A stretch of 7,726 nucleotides of DNA from Candidatus Hodarchaeota archaeon. GTDB lineage: Archaea; Asgardarchaeota; Heimdallarchaeia; Hodarchaeales; Hodarchaeaceae. The stretch is from NCBI GenBank assembly GCA_016840305.1, contig JAEOSP010000397.1, forward strand, positions 1-7,726. The letters run 5' to 3'. Below are positions 1-6,070 of the stretch, piece by piece. Position numbers and translations under genes: made by a program. How positions within the stretch are numbered: position 1 is the stretch's first letter; every line of letters begins with the position of its first letter. Below the pieces are notes generated by a model. It was given only the letters and a program-made list of their open reading frames with translations. It ran no database searches and was not told the origin of the DNA.

Positions 1-190
1 AAACATAGCCAGTTTCAACCTAAAGAGTTGTGAAACGAATAATTAGTGTTTAAGTTATTGATTTTGTAAAATCTATGTTTTGAAGATCTTTTACAAGGTA
101 CTCGAAACCTCCCTCCAGTAATCCTGAACCTCTTTGTAGGACGGTACCAATCATAGAGGAAGTAGAATAATAAACATATCCATTTGAAAC
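1..190 (-). pseudogene. Decayed C-terminal fragment of a UPF0104/LPG-synthase-TM membrane protein (paralogue of the gene at 1350-2351)
   Basis: Reading the minus strand from about 190 down to 1 gives FQMDMFI, then, after a one-base deletion near 168-171, YSTSSMIGT, GLLEGGFEYLVKDL, a TAA stop (50-52), TLIIRFTTL and a TAG stop (20-22). This matches residues 249 to about 312 of the intact protein at 1350-2351 (FQMAMFIYATSS, GLGLMEGGLSFLVIDL, TLVIRFTTLW). The TAA replaces Leu297 and the TAG replaces Trp307; two codons are also missing in the PGG loop. At DNA level, bases 30-49 match 1441-1460 at 17 of 20 positions by hand count. The similarity starts about 12 bases after the stop codon of the neighbouring dehydrogenase gene and runs to the window edge, so the left end is unknown. 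No upstream part of the paralogue is visible, so it is both truncated and degenerate. It cannot encode a working protein. Confidence 0.87.
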
Positions 191-202
191 CTTCTTAGAT
201 TT

Positions 203-1219
203 TTAAACTCCTTGAAGGGTAAGAGTAACACTTTCTCCCGTATCACTACTCAATCTTGCAGCTTCAACCATCTTCATAGATTTAATAGCATCATCTATCG
301 ATACAAGAGGTATAGCATCCCCTTTTATACAATCAATAAAATTCCACAGCTCTTGAAGAAGTGGTTCCCCGTATACTTTGATTTGTTCACCACTAGAAAA
401 AGGAATACGAATCGCAGAGGAATTTTTCTCCCCTTTTGCAATTTCTAAACTTCGGATGTCCAAAATCTGAGTTATTAAATTCGCATGAACTGTTGCTTTT
501 GTTCCTTCAATATCAATAGTACGAACTTTTCCCGCAAATTCGCGACTCATCAAAAATGTACAGTAAAACTCGTTTTTTGATGAGGTAATGATGGTAGCGC
601 TTGAGTTCTTTGTACCGTTCACACTAATTGCTGAGGTAAACAGCTTTACTTCCGATTTAGGAAGTAAACGTGAGACAACATCAAAATCATGAATTCCCAC
701 GTCTTGATATACATCTCCAAGGATTTTAATTCGTTTTTCACTAACAGCACCCCGTCTTTGAAACAACAAAGAACGAATTTCTCCAATTATTCCTTCATTC
801 ATAATTTGTAAAATTCTAGTAATCACTGGGTTATACACTTCGATGTGTCCGATAATTACAGCGATATTCCGTGAAGAGAGTAAAGATTTTAATGTTTCTG
901 CTTCTTTACTAGTTGGAGTAACAGGTTTTTCAATCAGTAAAGCTTTTAGATTTGGGATTTTATTGATTGCTTCTACAGTCAATTCAGAGTGAAATTCTGT
1001 TGGAACTGCAATTATTGCACCATTGGGTGATCGTTCTTGTAACATTGATTCGAAATTAGGGTAAAAAGGAATATCGAGTTGTTTTCCCACTTTTTCAGCA
1101 GTAATAAGATTCGAATCGATTATCGAATCCAAATGTCCGAGTCTATTTAATAAGCGTGCATGAAGATACCCCATTCGTCCCGTTCCAATTACGCAAATTC
1201 TGATTTTTTCATTCGACAA
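203..1219 (-). CDS. Gfo/Idh/MocA family NAD(P)-dependent oxidoreductase, probably acting on a nucleotide sugar
   Basis: This is a 338-residue cytosolic dehydrogenase of usual length for the family. The N-terminal Rossmann fold carries the dinucleotide motif GTGRMG (residues 12-17) after a beta strand, and the family motif EKP is at 97-99; its lysine normally contributes to catalysis. The C-terminal domain has GHIEVYNP (124-131) and VGIHDFD (174-180), whose His-x-x-Asp pattern supplies the active-site histidine. This combination resembles the archaeal branch annotated as UDP-N-acetylglucosamine 3-dehydrogenase, but the substrate cannot be read from the sequence. The start is TTG (1217-1219): an in-frame stop lies at 1247-1249 with no ATG or GTG between, and the next in-frame Met is at residue 17, inside the nucleotide-binding loop. 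There is no Shine-Dalgarno site. It lies 130 bp downstream of the UPF0104-type gene in the same direction; that company and the nearby ManC suggest surface-sugar metabolism. Confidence 0.85.
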   Translation of the reverse strand: MSNEKIRICVIGTGRMGYLHARLLNRLGHLDSIIDSNLITAEKVGKQLDIPFYPNFESMLQERSPNGAIIAVPTEFHSELTVEAINKIPNLKALLIEKPVTPTSKEAETLKSLLSSRNIAVIIGHIEVYNPVITRILQIMNEGIIGEIRSLLFQRRGAVSEKRIKILGDVYQDVGIHDFDVVSRLLPKSEVKLFTSAISVNGTKNSSATIITSSKNEFYCTFLMSREFAGKVRTIDIEGTKATVHANLITQILDIRSLEIAKGEKNSSAIRIPFSSGEQIKVYGEPLLQELWNFIDCIKGDAIPLVSIDDAIKSMKMVEAARLSSDTGESVTLTLQGV

Positions 1220-1235
1220 GATGTTGACAACTATC

Positions 1236-1249
1236 GCAATATTATCTTA
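1236..1249 (-). promoter_or_regulatory. Candidate TATA box for the Gfo/Idh/MocA gene, suggesting a leaderless transcript
   Basis: The minus strand reads GATAATATTG about 17-28 bases upstream of the TTG start, with no ribosome binding site in between. Archaeal TATA boxes sit about 26 bases before the transcription start, so transcription would begin at or next to the start codon. A perfect 10-bp palindrome, TTTTGCAAAA, lies just upstream at 1256-1265 and could be a regulator site or chance. Both readings are inference. Confidence 0.3.
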
Positions 1250-1349
1250 CAAAGTTTTTGCAAAAGATTAATGGGAAGGCCAATCCTAACGTTATTCTAA
1301 ACATTCGTATCCTTTGGTAATAAGGAGATGTAATAGGATGCATATCTTC

Positions 1350-2351
1350 TCATAAGTTGGAAAGATCTGGTCCATTGGTAAACTCACGAGTTATCCAAAG
1401 GAGAAAGGCTAATCCAACTCCGACTCCAAACCAAAGGGTAGTGAAACGGATAACTAATGTTAAAGCTACTGATTGTGTATAGGTAACGCTCAATAAATCT
1501 ATTACTAAGAAACTCAATCCTCCTTCCATCAATCCAAGTCCACCAGGTAAAAAAGAAATCGCACCAATAATCGAGGATGTAGCATAGATAAACATTGCCA
1601 TCTGAAATGTCATAGATATGCCTAAACTATGTGCTATCAGCATGAATGCCAAGCATTCACAAGTCCATCCTATTATACCAAATACTAACGCGCCTCCGAA
1701 TACTGGTAATTGAAAGGTAATGACGACATCTGATCTAAAATTGTCAATATAATTACCCATTTTCTTCCAAGGGCCAAGAAAAAATACTTTGGAGAATATT
1801 CGATATAGATGATTAGATAGAAATATAATTATCCCAACAACAACAAAGGAAAAGATGGCTAGTAGGATAATAAGATAGTCCGATTCAAATCCCATTACGA
1901 TAATTCCAACGATTGATATTATTGTAACTGCTAATAAATCGATTAATCGTTCGGAGAATGTAGATGCTAATCCCTTAGAAAGATCGATGTCACTTCCTTT
2001 TTTTAATAATACAGCTCTGATTGCTTCCCCTGCTTTTGCAGGTGTAATTGCTAAGGCCAAGCCAGCCATAAAAACCTTGAAATTATAAAGAAGGGGTATT
2101 TTCAATTGTAGACTCTTAGTAAAAAGAAGCCATTTAACAAATCGGCAAAGATAGTTAAGAAAACTGAGACCCATGGCAATTAGAACTATTTCAACTGAGA
2201 TCGTACCTAGATAATCAAAGAGTTGCTCCCAGTTACTCACAAGAATCAGGATCAGATACACTACTCCTCCTAGGATCATCCCAAAGACGAAGTTACGGAA
2301 AGTAAAGATCTTACTTTGAACAGATTTATCGGATAATGCCATTGAATTCAT
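1350..2351 (-). CDS. Polytopic membrane protein, lysylphosphatidylglycerol synthase TM region / UPF0104 family
   Basis: This is a 333-residue integral membrane protein with roughly seven to eight hydrophobic segments (near residues 22-40, 51-70, 92-104, 138-155, 158-178, 217-240, 251-270, 278-290 and 297-320). Family signatures are TPAKAGEAIRAVLLKK (103-118), SERLIDLLA (133-141) and FLPGGLGLMEGG (267-278). The family includes the flippase half of bacterial MprF and the C-terminal half of the haloarchaeal glycosyltransferase AglD; stand-alone members are common in archaea and are thought to act in lipid or lipid-linked sugar transfer. There is no soluble catalytic domain, so no reaction can be assigned. 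ATG at 2349-2351 is the listed start; a second ATG nine bases inside (2340-2342) is equally possible because neither has a clear Shine-Dalgarno site. The gene is divergent from the small zinc-ribbon gene and precedes the sugar dehydrogenase. A broken paralogue of its C-terminus lies at 1-190. Confidence 0.85.
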   Translation of the reverse strand: MNSMALSDKSVQSKIFTFRNFVFGMILGGVVYLILILVSNWEQLFDYLGTISVEIVLIAMGLSFLNYLCRFVKWLLFTKSLQLKIPLLYNFKVFMAGLALAITPAKAGEAIRAVLLKKGSDIDLSKGLASTFSERLIDLLAVTIISIVGIIVMGFESDYLIILLAIFSFVVVGIIIFLSNHLYRIFSKVFFLGPWKKMGNYIDNFRSDVVITFQLPVFGGALVFGIIGWTCECLAFMLIAHSLGISMTFQMAMFIYATSSIIGAISFLPGGLGLMEGGLSFLVIDLLSVTYTQSVALTLVIRFTTLWFGVGVGLAFLLWITREFTNGPDLSNL

Positions 2352-2378
2352 CTCAGTGATTTATTCCCCACTGTCTCC

Positions 2379-2392
2379 AAATATAGTATTAT
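2379..2392 (-). promoter_or_regulatory. Candidate TATA box for the UPF0104-type gene
   Basis: The minus strand reads ACTATATTTGG about 30-40 bases upstream of the ATG, which would put the transcription start some 10 bases before the start codon. That short leader agrees with the lack of a Shine-Dalgarno site. Spacing and base content are the only evidence. Confidence 0.35.
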
Positions 2393-2416
2393 TTGTGTTG
2401 AATAAAAAACCACTTC

Positions 2417-2431
2417 GGGAATCTAGTTCCC
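2417..2431. promoter_or_regulatory. Short inverted repeat between divergent promoters
   Basis: GGGAA and TTCCC flank the five bases TCTAG in the 166-bp gap between the divergent genes starting at 2351 and 2518. A dyad here could be an operator shared by both promoters, but five-base arms are short and could be chance. Confidence 0.2.
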
Positions 2432-2471
2432 CAAACAATGTATAGAATTTTATCACCTGTCATCTATTTTT

Positions 2472-2483
2472 CCCATAATATTC
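2472..2483 (+). promoter_or_regulatory. Candidate TATA box for the small zinc-ribbon membrane protein gene
   Basis: CATAATATTC lies about 40 bases upstream of the ATG at 2518, predicting a leader of about 15 bases. No clear Shine-Dalgarno sequence is seen before the ATG, so the transcript is probably near-leaderless. Position and composition are the only support. Confidence 0.25.
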
Positions 2484-2517
2484 TTCAAAGGCCGTTTCCA
2501 ATGTCTCTTGGATTCCC

Positions 2518-2901
2518 ATGAGTAATGAAAAGGTATGCTTAGAGTGTAATATTCGTTTTCCTATCTCTAATTTGATTAGAGGAACGAGATCGAATGCGTA
2601 CGGAGATAAAGTTGCGTATGGATATTTATGTAAAAATTGTTATCGAAAAAGAGTTAAGAAAAGATCATTAATTCTCTTAGGCTGTTCTATAGGATTACTC
2701 ACTTTAGCACTTATTTCGTTCGGTTTGAGTATCTTTGTATATTTATTTGTAACAGGTCTACTTGCAGAACAGTTTTTCAGTACGATTGAAACCTTTATTC
2801 AGCTAGGATTGATTTTCACATTATTTTCCATCATCATGCTTTATATTCGCTATAGAGAACTCAATAAAATGAGAGAGAAAATTCGTATGCTCCGATCTTA
2901 A
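2518..2901 (+). CDS. Small zinc-ribbon protein with two transmembrane segments, unknown function
   Basis: I do not recognise this 127-residue protein as a named family. The N-terminus has two Cys-x-x-Cys knuckles, C7/C10 and C38/C41, spaced like a zinc ribbon. A strongly basic stretch, RKRVKKR (43-49), follows, then two hydrophobic segments (about 51-80 and 92-109) separated by a short polar loop. A charged, Arg/Lys-rich tail (110-127) ends the protein. The positive-inside rule predicts that zinc ribbon and tail both face the cytoplasm with a hairpin in the membrane. Zinc ribbon plus membrane-hairpin proteins are frequent, mostly uncharacterised, in archaea. It is the only gene on the plus strand, divergent from the UPF0104-type gene and ending 30 bp from the stop of manC, so it is transcribed alone. 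The four-cysteine pattern and hydrophobicity argue that the frame is real. Confidence 0.75.
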   Translation: MSNEKVCLECNIRFPISNLIRGTRSNAYGDKVAYGYLCKNCYRKRVKKRSLILLGCSIGLLTLALISFGLSIFVYLFVTGLLAEQFFSTIETFIQLGLIFTLFSIIMLYIRYRELNKMREKIRMLRS

Positions 2902-2931
2902 CTGTAATTTATCCCACGACGGAATTAAGAA

Positions 2932-3990
2932 TTAAGATTCATACCGAAGTAATTTTTCTAGAGTCGAATCATTTTCTAATTTACTGATTACTTTTTTGAT
3001 TTCATGTGCTTTCTCTTTAGGACAAATGAAGAGGCAATCACTAGTATCAATAACAACAAGATTTTCCATTCCTAATCCTATAATCGGTTTATCACCAAAG
3101 ATTATATTATTTTTACTTTCTATTCCAAGAAATTCTGCTTGTACTATATTGCCATCAATATCTCGTTCTATTATACGATCCAGAGAGTCCCAGGTGCCAA
3201 TATCATCCCAAGTGAAGTCTCCCTTGACAAGTACCAAATCATCTGTTTTCTCCATTACCCCGTAATCAATAGATATCTTATTTAATGATTCAAATACCTT
3301 GTAAGCAACACCAGGATCAAAATTTGTATCTAAAATCTCTTTTAATCCTTTGTATAACATTGGCATATACTTTTGGAAGTTTTCAAACAATACAGATGGT
3401 TTTACTATGAACATACCAGAATTCCACATAAAACCTTTGTCTATATACGATCTAGCGGTCGATTCGTTTGGTTTTTCTTTAAATGATTTAACTTTGAATG
3501 CGGCCGTTTTAGTATTAGGAATTTTTTTGCCTGGTTCAATGTATCCGAATCGTTTTTCTAGACGATTAGGTTTAATTCCTATTGAAACAATCTTACTCTT
3601 TCCAGCTAGATCTATTGCAGTATTTAATGTTGTTTTAAACTGATTTAAGTCAGGAATATGATAATCAGCTCCCATAAATACGGTTACCTTATCATTTTCA
3701 CTATTCAATAAATGTGCACATGCATATCCTATCCCCGCAGCCGAATCACGTCCTAATGGTTCTACAATTAATGTTACTTCTGGTAATTGAGCTTGAACAA
3801 GCTCTCTTAACTCGTGACAAGTGGAAACGAATATATTTTCCCTATTAACAATTTGACAGGCATTTTCATAAGATTGTTGGATTAACGACGATTTTTTATT
3901 AAGAGAAATACATTGTTTGGGTTTATTTTTCCGTGAAATCGGCCATAGCCGCTCTCCTCCTCCACCTGCAAGGATAACTATGTTGGTCAT
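2932..3990 (-). CDS. manC: Mannose-1-phosphate guanylyltransferase (GDP-mannose pyrophosphorylase)
   Basis: This 352-residue cytosolic nucleotidyltransferase makes GDP-mannose from mannose 1-phosphate and GTP. Motifs run in family order: the signature LAGGGGERLWPISRKNKPKQ (7-26) binding nucleotide and metal, EPLGRDSAAGI (77-87; usually EPxGRNTAP), GADYHI (107-112, the acidic metal site, usually ADH), FKEKP (170-174), WNSGMF (189-194), SIDYGVMEK (240-248) and WDDIGTW (261-267). The length fits the single-domain form without the C-terminal phosphomannose isomerase cupin of bacterial AlgA-type enzymes. The ATG has a good Shine-Dalgarno GAGG eight bases upstream (3999-4002). It starts 88 bp after the response-regulator stop. 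GDP-mannose feeds N-glycans, mannosylated lipids or exopolysaccharide, which fits the AglD-like membrane protein and sugar dehydrogenase further downstream. Specificity for mannose rather than another hexose rests on motif similarity. Confidence 0.9.
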   Translation of the reverse strand: MTNIVILAGGGGERLWPISRKNKPKQCISLNKKSSLIQQSYENACQIVNRENIFVSTCHELRELVQAQLPEVTLIVEPLGRDSAAGIGYACAHLLNSENDKVTVFMGADYHIPDLNQFKTTLNTAIDLAGKSKIVSIGIKPNRLEKRFGYIEPGKKIPNTKTAAFKVKSFKEKPNESTARSYIDKGFMWNSGMFIVKPSVLFENFQKYMPMLYKGLKEILDTNFDPGVAYKVFESLNKISIDYGVMEKTDDLVLVKGDFTWDDIGTWDSLDRIIERDIDGNIVQAEFLGIESKNNIIFGDKPIIGLGMENLVVIDTSDCLFICPKEKAHEIKKVISKLENDSTLEKLLRYES

Positions 3991-3998
3991 ATTTTATT

Positions 3999-4014
3999 CC
4001 TCAAAATCTCCTTT
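3999..4014 (-). promoter_or_regulatory. Shine-Dalgarno site of manC
   Basis: The minus strand carries GAGG at 3999-4002, eight bases before the ATG, and a second, stronger match AAAGGAG at 4008-4014, which is too far upstream for that start. It is the clearest ribosome binding site in the window; most other genes here lack one, which suggests manC is translated from a leadered or polycistronic transcript. Confidence 0.5.
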
Positions 4015-4078
4015 AAAAACTCTGATTTCAGTGTAAACACCATCAATATGGCGGTAGGAAGATATTCTACTTGTTTTA

Positions 4079-4453
4079 TTAGTTAACGTACTTACTAATT
4101 ATCTTCAATAATTCATTCGAGTTAAATGGTTTGGTAATATATTCATCCCCCCCAGCTTGAAAACCCTCCGCAATATGATGATCAAGCACTTTCGCTGAGA
4201 AGAAGATTATCGGTATTGATTTGTATTTAGAATCATTTTTTATTCGTTTACAAACATCTATTCCATTCATTTCTCCTGGCATTCGAATATCGAGTAATAT
4301 AAGATCAGGATTATTGACTATTGCTTCTAATGCTTGTTTTCCATCCTGAGTATTGATTACGTCATAACCTTCGTGCTCTAGAATTGTCTGCATTAATTCA
4401 AGTGTGTCAGGTTCGTCGTCTACAACAAGTATTCGCTTTTTCTTGTTAGCCAT
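4079..4453 (-). CDS. Stand-alone receiver-domain (CheY-like) response regulator
   Basis: This 124-residue protein is a single REC domain with no output domain. All phosphorylation residues are present: the acidic pair D12/D13 in LVVDDEPDT, phosphoacceptor D55 in LILLDIRMPG, S86 in FFSAK and K108 in ITKPF. It should be phosphorylated by a histidine kinase encoded elsewhere; no kinase is in the window. The frame stays open 39 codons further upstream (to 4570), but I choose the ATG at 4451-4453 because the receiver fold starts right after it, a GGTG Shine-Dalgarno-like site lies seven bases ahead, and the upstream stretch is AT-rich, family-unlike and includes a plausible promoter. Its place between cofC and manC does not reveal a target. 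Archaeal REC-only proteins usually act through protein-protein contact within phosphorelays. Confidence 0.9.
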   Translation of the reverse strand: MANKKKRILVVDDEPDTLELMQTILEHEGYDVINTQDGKQALEAIVNNPDLILLDIRMPGEMNGIDVCKRIKNDSKYKSIPIIFFSAKVLDHHIAEGFQAGGDEYITKPFNSNELLKIISKYVN

Positions 4454-4485
4454 TCTAAAACACCGTTCACTGGTTATGTTCCAAA

Positions 4486-4535
4486 AAACAATAATAATAT
4501 AGTTATTTTTAGCGATGGTATAATAATTTTTATTT
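4486..4535 (-). promoter_or_regulatory. Candidate promoter of the response regulator
   Basis: The 138-bp gap after cofC is very AT-rich. On the minus strand it holds AACTATATTATT about 40-50 bases before the ATG and a second TATA-like run, ATTATTATACC, near 4518-4530. Either could place a transcription start shortly before the GGTG site, making the regulator transcriptionally independent of the F420 genes. Confidence 0.3.
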
Positions 4536-4591
4536 TGGGAATTCCAGCAACTCACAATCATTCCAATCATTCATTGATTATCACTTACTTG

Positions 4592-5263
4592 CTAGAAAAG
4601 ATTTTCAAGTATTTTTTCAAACCTGTTCGGTTCATTCACCAATTTTAAATGCTCTTGAAGGTACTGGAGATCAGATAATGTGTCAAGATCTCGTGCGAAA
4701 GGATCTAACTCCAAGATCCGACAATTCAGATTCTGTCTCTTGGCTTCTTTTTGGTGTTGATGTTTGCTATTCTTTCCAAAGTGGAAAGAAGCTATGTTTG
4801 ATTGTCTCATATATAAAATAGCCGTACCAATGTTGTTCGATTCTCCTGAAATTGATGGAACAATTAGTAAATCGACTTCTTCAATCTTTTCCTGTAGCAT
4901 TATCAGAAAATCAATTGTTAAGAAGGGTAGATCCGGCATTACAATTAAAATTGGCTTATTTTGAGGTAATTTCTTCGTGGCTTGCAATAAAGCTTCATTT
5001 AGATCGGTTCCCTTGTCAAGAAACGTAAATTCAGCTCCTAGCTTCTGACTTGTTTTTATAATCAGTTTAGAAGGGGAGATTACACCGAATGGAATACAAA
5101 TTTTGTTTAAAAGGTGTAAGGTTTGAAGAAAAGTGGCTTCAACTAATTTTTCAACCAAGAGTCTTTGGTTTAAGGGAAGTCCCTCTTTGATCCTAGTTTT
5201 TGTATTGGAATATTCCTTTATGGGGATTAGAACCATTAATTCTGAAGTCGTTTGAGATTCCAC
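4592..5263 (-). CDS. cofC: CofC: 2-phospho-L-lactate (or phosphoenolpyruvate) guanylyltransferase, F420 biosynthesis
   Basis: CofC activates 2-phospho-L-lactate, or phosphoenolpyruvate in some lineages, with GTP to make the guanylated donor that CofD uses. The protein has 223 residues, normal for the family, with a nucleotidyltransferase fold. Recognisable motifs: LIPIKEYSNTKTRI (12-25, the N-terminal P-K-x-x-x-x-K-x-R nucleotide loop), LNEAL (88-92), VMPDLPFL (108-115, metal-binding Asp), GTAIL (146-150; other members often have GTN here), FHFGKNSKHQH (160-170) and DLDTLSDL (192-199). Its listed start is GTG (5261-5263), but the ATG at residue 10 (5234-5236) would give MVLIPIKEYS, closer to how the family usually begins; neither has a good Shine-Dalgarno site. 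It follows the TIM-barrel gene by 45 bp and completes a cofD/TIM-barrel/cofC block, which supports the assignment despite the divergent sequence. Confidence 0.85.
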   Translation of the reverse strand: MESQTTSELMVLIPIKEYSNTKTRIKEGLPLNQRLLVEKLVEATFLQTLHLLNKICIPFGVISPSKLIIKTSQKLGAEFTFLDKGTDLNEALLQATKKLPQNKPILIVMPDLPFLTIDFLIMLQEKIEEVDLLIVPSISGESNNIGTAILYMRQSNIASFHFGKNSKHQHQKEAKRQNLNCRILELDPFARDLDTLSDLQYLQEHLKLVNEPNRFEKILENLF

Positions 5264-5308
5264 ACCTATTATTCAATACGCAATGAATTAATCCTATTAA
5301 CCTAATGC

Positions 5309-6064
5309 TTATTGCTTATGAATTATTGTATTGAAAATCTTACTATTATTTCGAGCAGCTCTAGCAACTGAAAAATACTTAGCTCCAACCTCTAGTACTT
5401 TCTTTGCCGATTCTCTATCCACAACTGAATTATTACCAATAACAGCAACCTGACAATGATTTACAAAATCCTCTAGGAGTTTCAAGTCTGTTCCCTGTGT
5501 ACCAATTTTATACGAGTCAATATGTAAATAATCAAGATCCCAGTTATTTACAAATTTGGAGAAAGATATAGGATTTAGTTGATTACCACGAATTTTTAAT
5601 GATATAGCGAAATCCTGAGCCTGTATAACATGTATCATCTCAGTTAATAAGGCTGGGCGATTGATCAAACTTTGACCTCCTCCTACTGACAGAAACTCTT
5701 GTTGTTGACAATGTGCATTAATTTCAATAATTGGTTTAAATGTTATTTCAGAACTTAATTCTTTAGCAAAGTGCTGAATATCATCTAAAGCGTTTATACG
5801 TAAATTTATAATAGTATCAGAAGGAGATTTTATGTAATCTAGTTCCTGTACTATAGAAGAACTTTCTTCTCCATCAGGTAAAATAAACTCGGTTCTTCCT
5901 CTTTTTGAAGCAAGAACTGCAGCTTGTCTCATCTCTTTCCCAATTGGATAACCTCCAATCGTAACCTTCCCTACTTGCTTTGTATTAATGAATTGTGAAG
6001 TAAATTTTCCATTCGTAATACCAGCCATTGCTGCGAGTATACAATTTTGTGTAGATATATTCAT
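5309..6064 (-). CDS. Archaeal NifR3/Dus-related TIM-barrel protein, putative FMN oxidoreductase
   Basis: This 251-residue protein is far shorter than true tRNA-dihydrouridine synthases (about 310-350) and resembles the archaeal nifR3-related TIM-barrel family. Features in order: AAMAGITNGKF (11-21), corresponding to the Dus/DHOD barrel opening; GGYPIG (37-42); EINAHCQQQEF (114-124) with C119 in the region of the Dus catalytic cysteine, followed by GGGQSLI (128-134); LKIRG (156-160), the barrel lysine; HIDS (181-184); VIGNNSV (208-214) and SVARAARNN (232-240), the usual FMN-phosphate loops, with Ala in place of the first Gly of GRA. There is no extra C-terminal RNA-binding helical domain, which argues against tRNA modification. 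It starts six bases after the cofD stop and precedes cofC by 45 bp, so it is almost certainly co-transcribed with F420 genes. Function unknown; a role in F420 synthesis is my inference. Confidence 0.8.
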   Translation of the reverse strand: MNISTQNCILAAMAGITNGKFTSQFINTKQVGKVTIGGYPIGKEMRQAAVLASKRGRTEFILPDGEESSSIVQELDYIKSPSDTIINLRINALDDIQHFAKELSSEITFKPIIEINAHCQQQEFLSVGGGQSLINRPALLTEMIHVIQAQDFAISLKIRGNQLNPISFSKFVNNWDLDYLHIDSYKIGTQGTDLKLLEDFVNHCQVAVIGNNSVVDRESAKKVLEVGAKYFSVARAARNNSKIFNTIIHKQ

Positions 6065-6070
6065 CTAAAA

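Noticed and set aside
212..448. Plus-strand open frame of 78 codons opposite the dehydrogenase gene
   Set aside because: It lies fully antisense to a well-supported gene, and its composition shows no domain or motif.
1203..2535. The first five residues MSNEK are shared by the dehydrogenase (203-1219) and the zinc-ribbon protein (2518-2901)
   Set aside because: The codons differ, the start codons differ (TTG and ATG) and similarity ends after five residues, so it is probably coincidence.
2996..3643. Two plus-strand open frames (89 and 97 codons) opposite manC
   Set aside because: Both are antisense to conserved manC motifs and show no recognisable protein features.
4454..4570. 39-codon N-terminal extension of the response regulator
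   Set aside because: The receiver fold starts right after the internal ATG, the extension is AT-rich and looks like a promoter, and a GGTG site precedes the internal ATG.
4764..4964. Plus-strand open frame of 66 codons opposite cofC
   Set aside because: It is antisense to conserved CofC motifs, with no separate promoter or family signature.
5306..5319. Tandem repeat of the 7-mer TGCTTAT across the end of the TIM-barrel gene
   Set aside because: Two copies of a 7-mer in AT-rich DNA are easily explained by chance or slippage and show no further structure.
5309..6064. Annotating the TIM-barrel protein as an ordinary tRNA-dihydrouridine synthase
   Set aside because: It is about 60-100 residues too short, lacks the C-terminal RNA-binding domain, and its Cys motif differs from canonical Dus.
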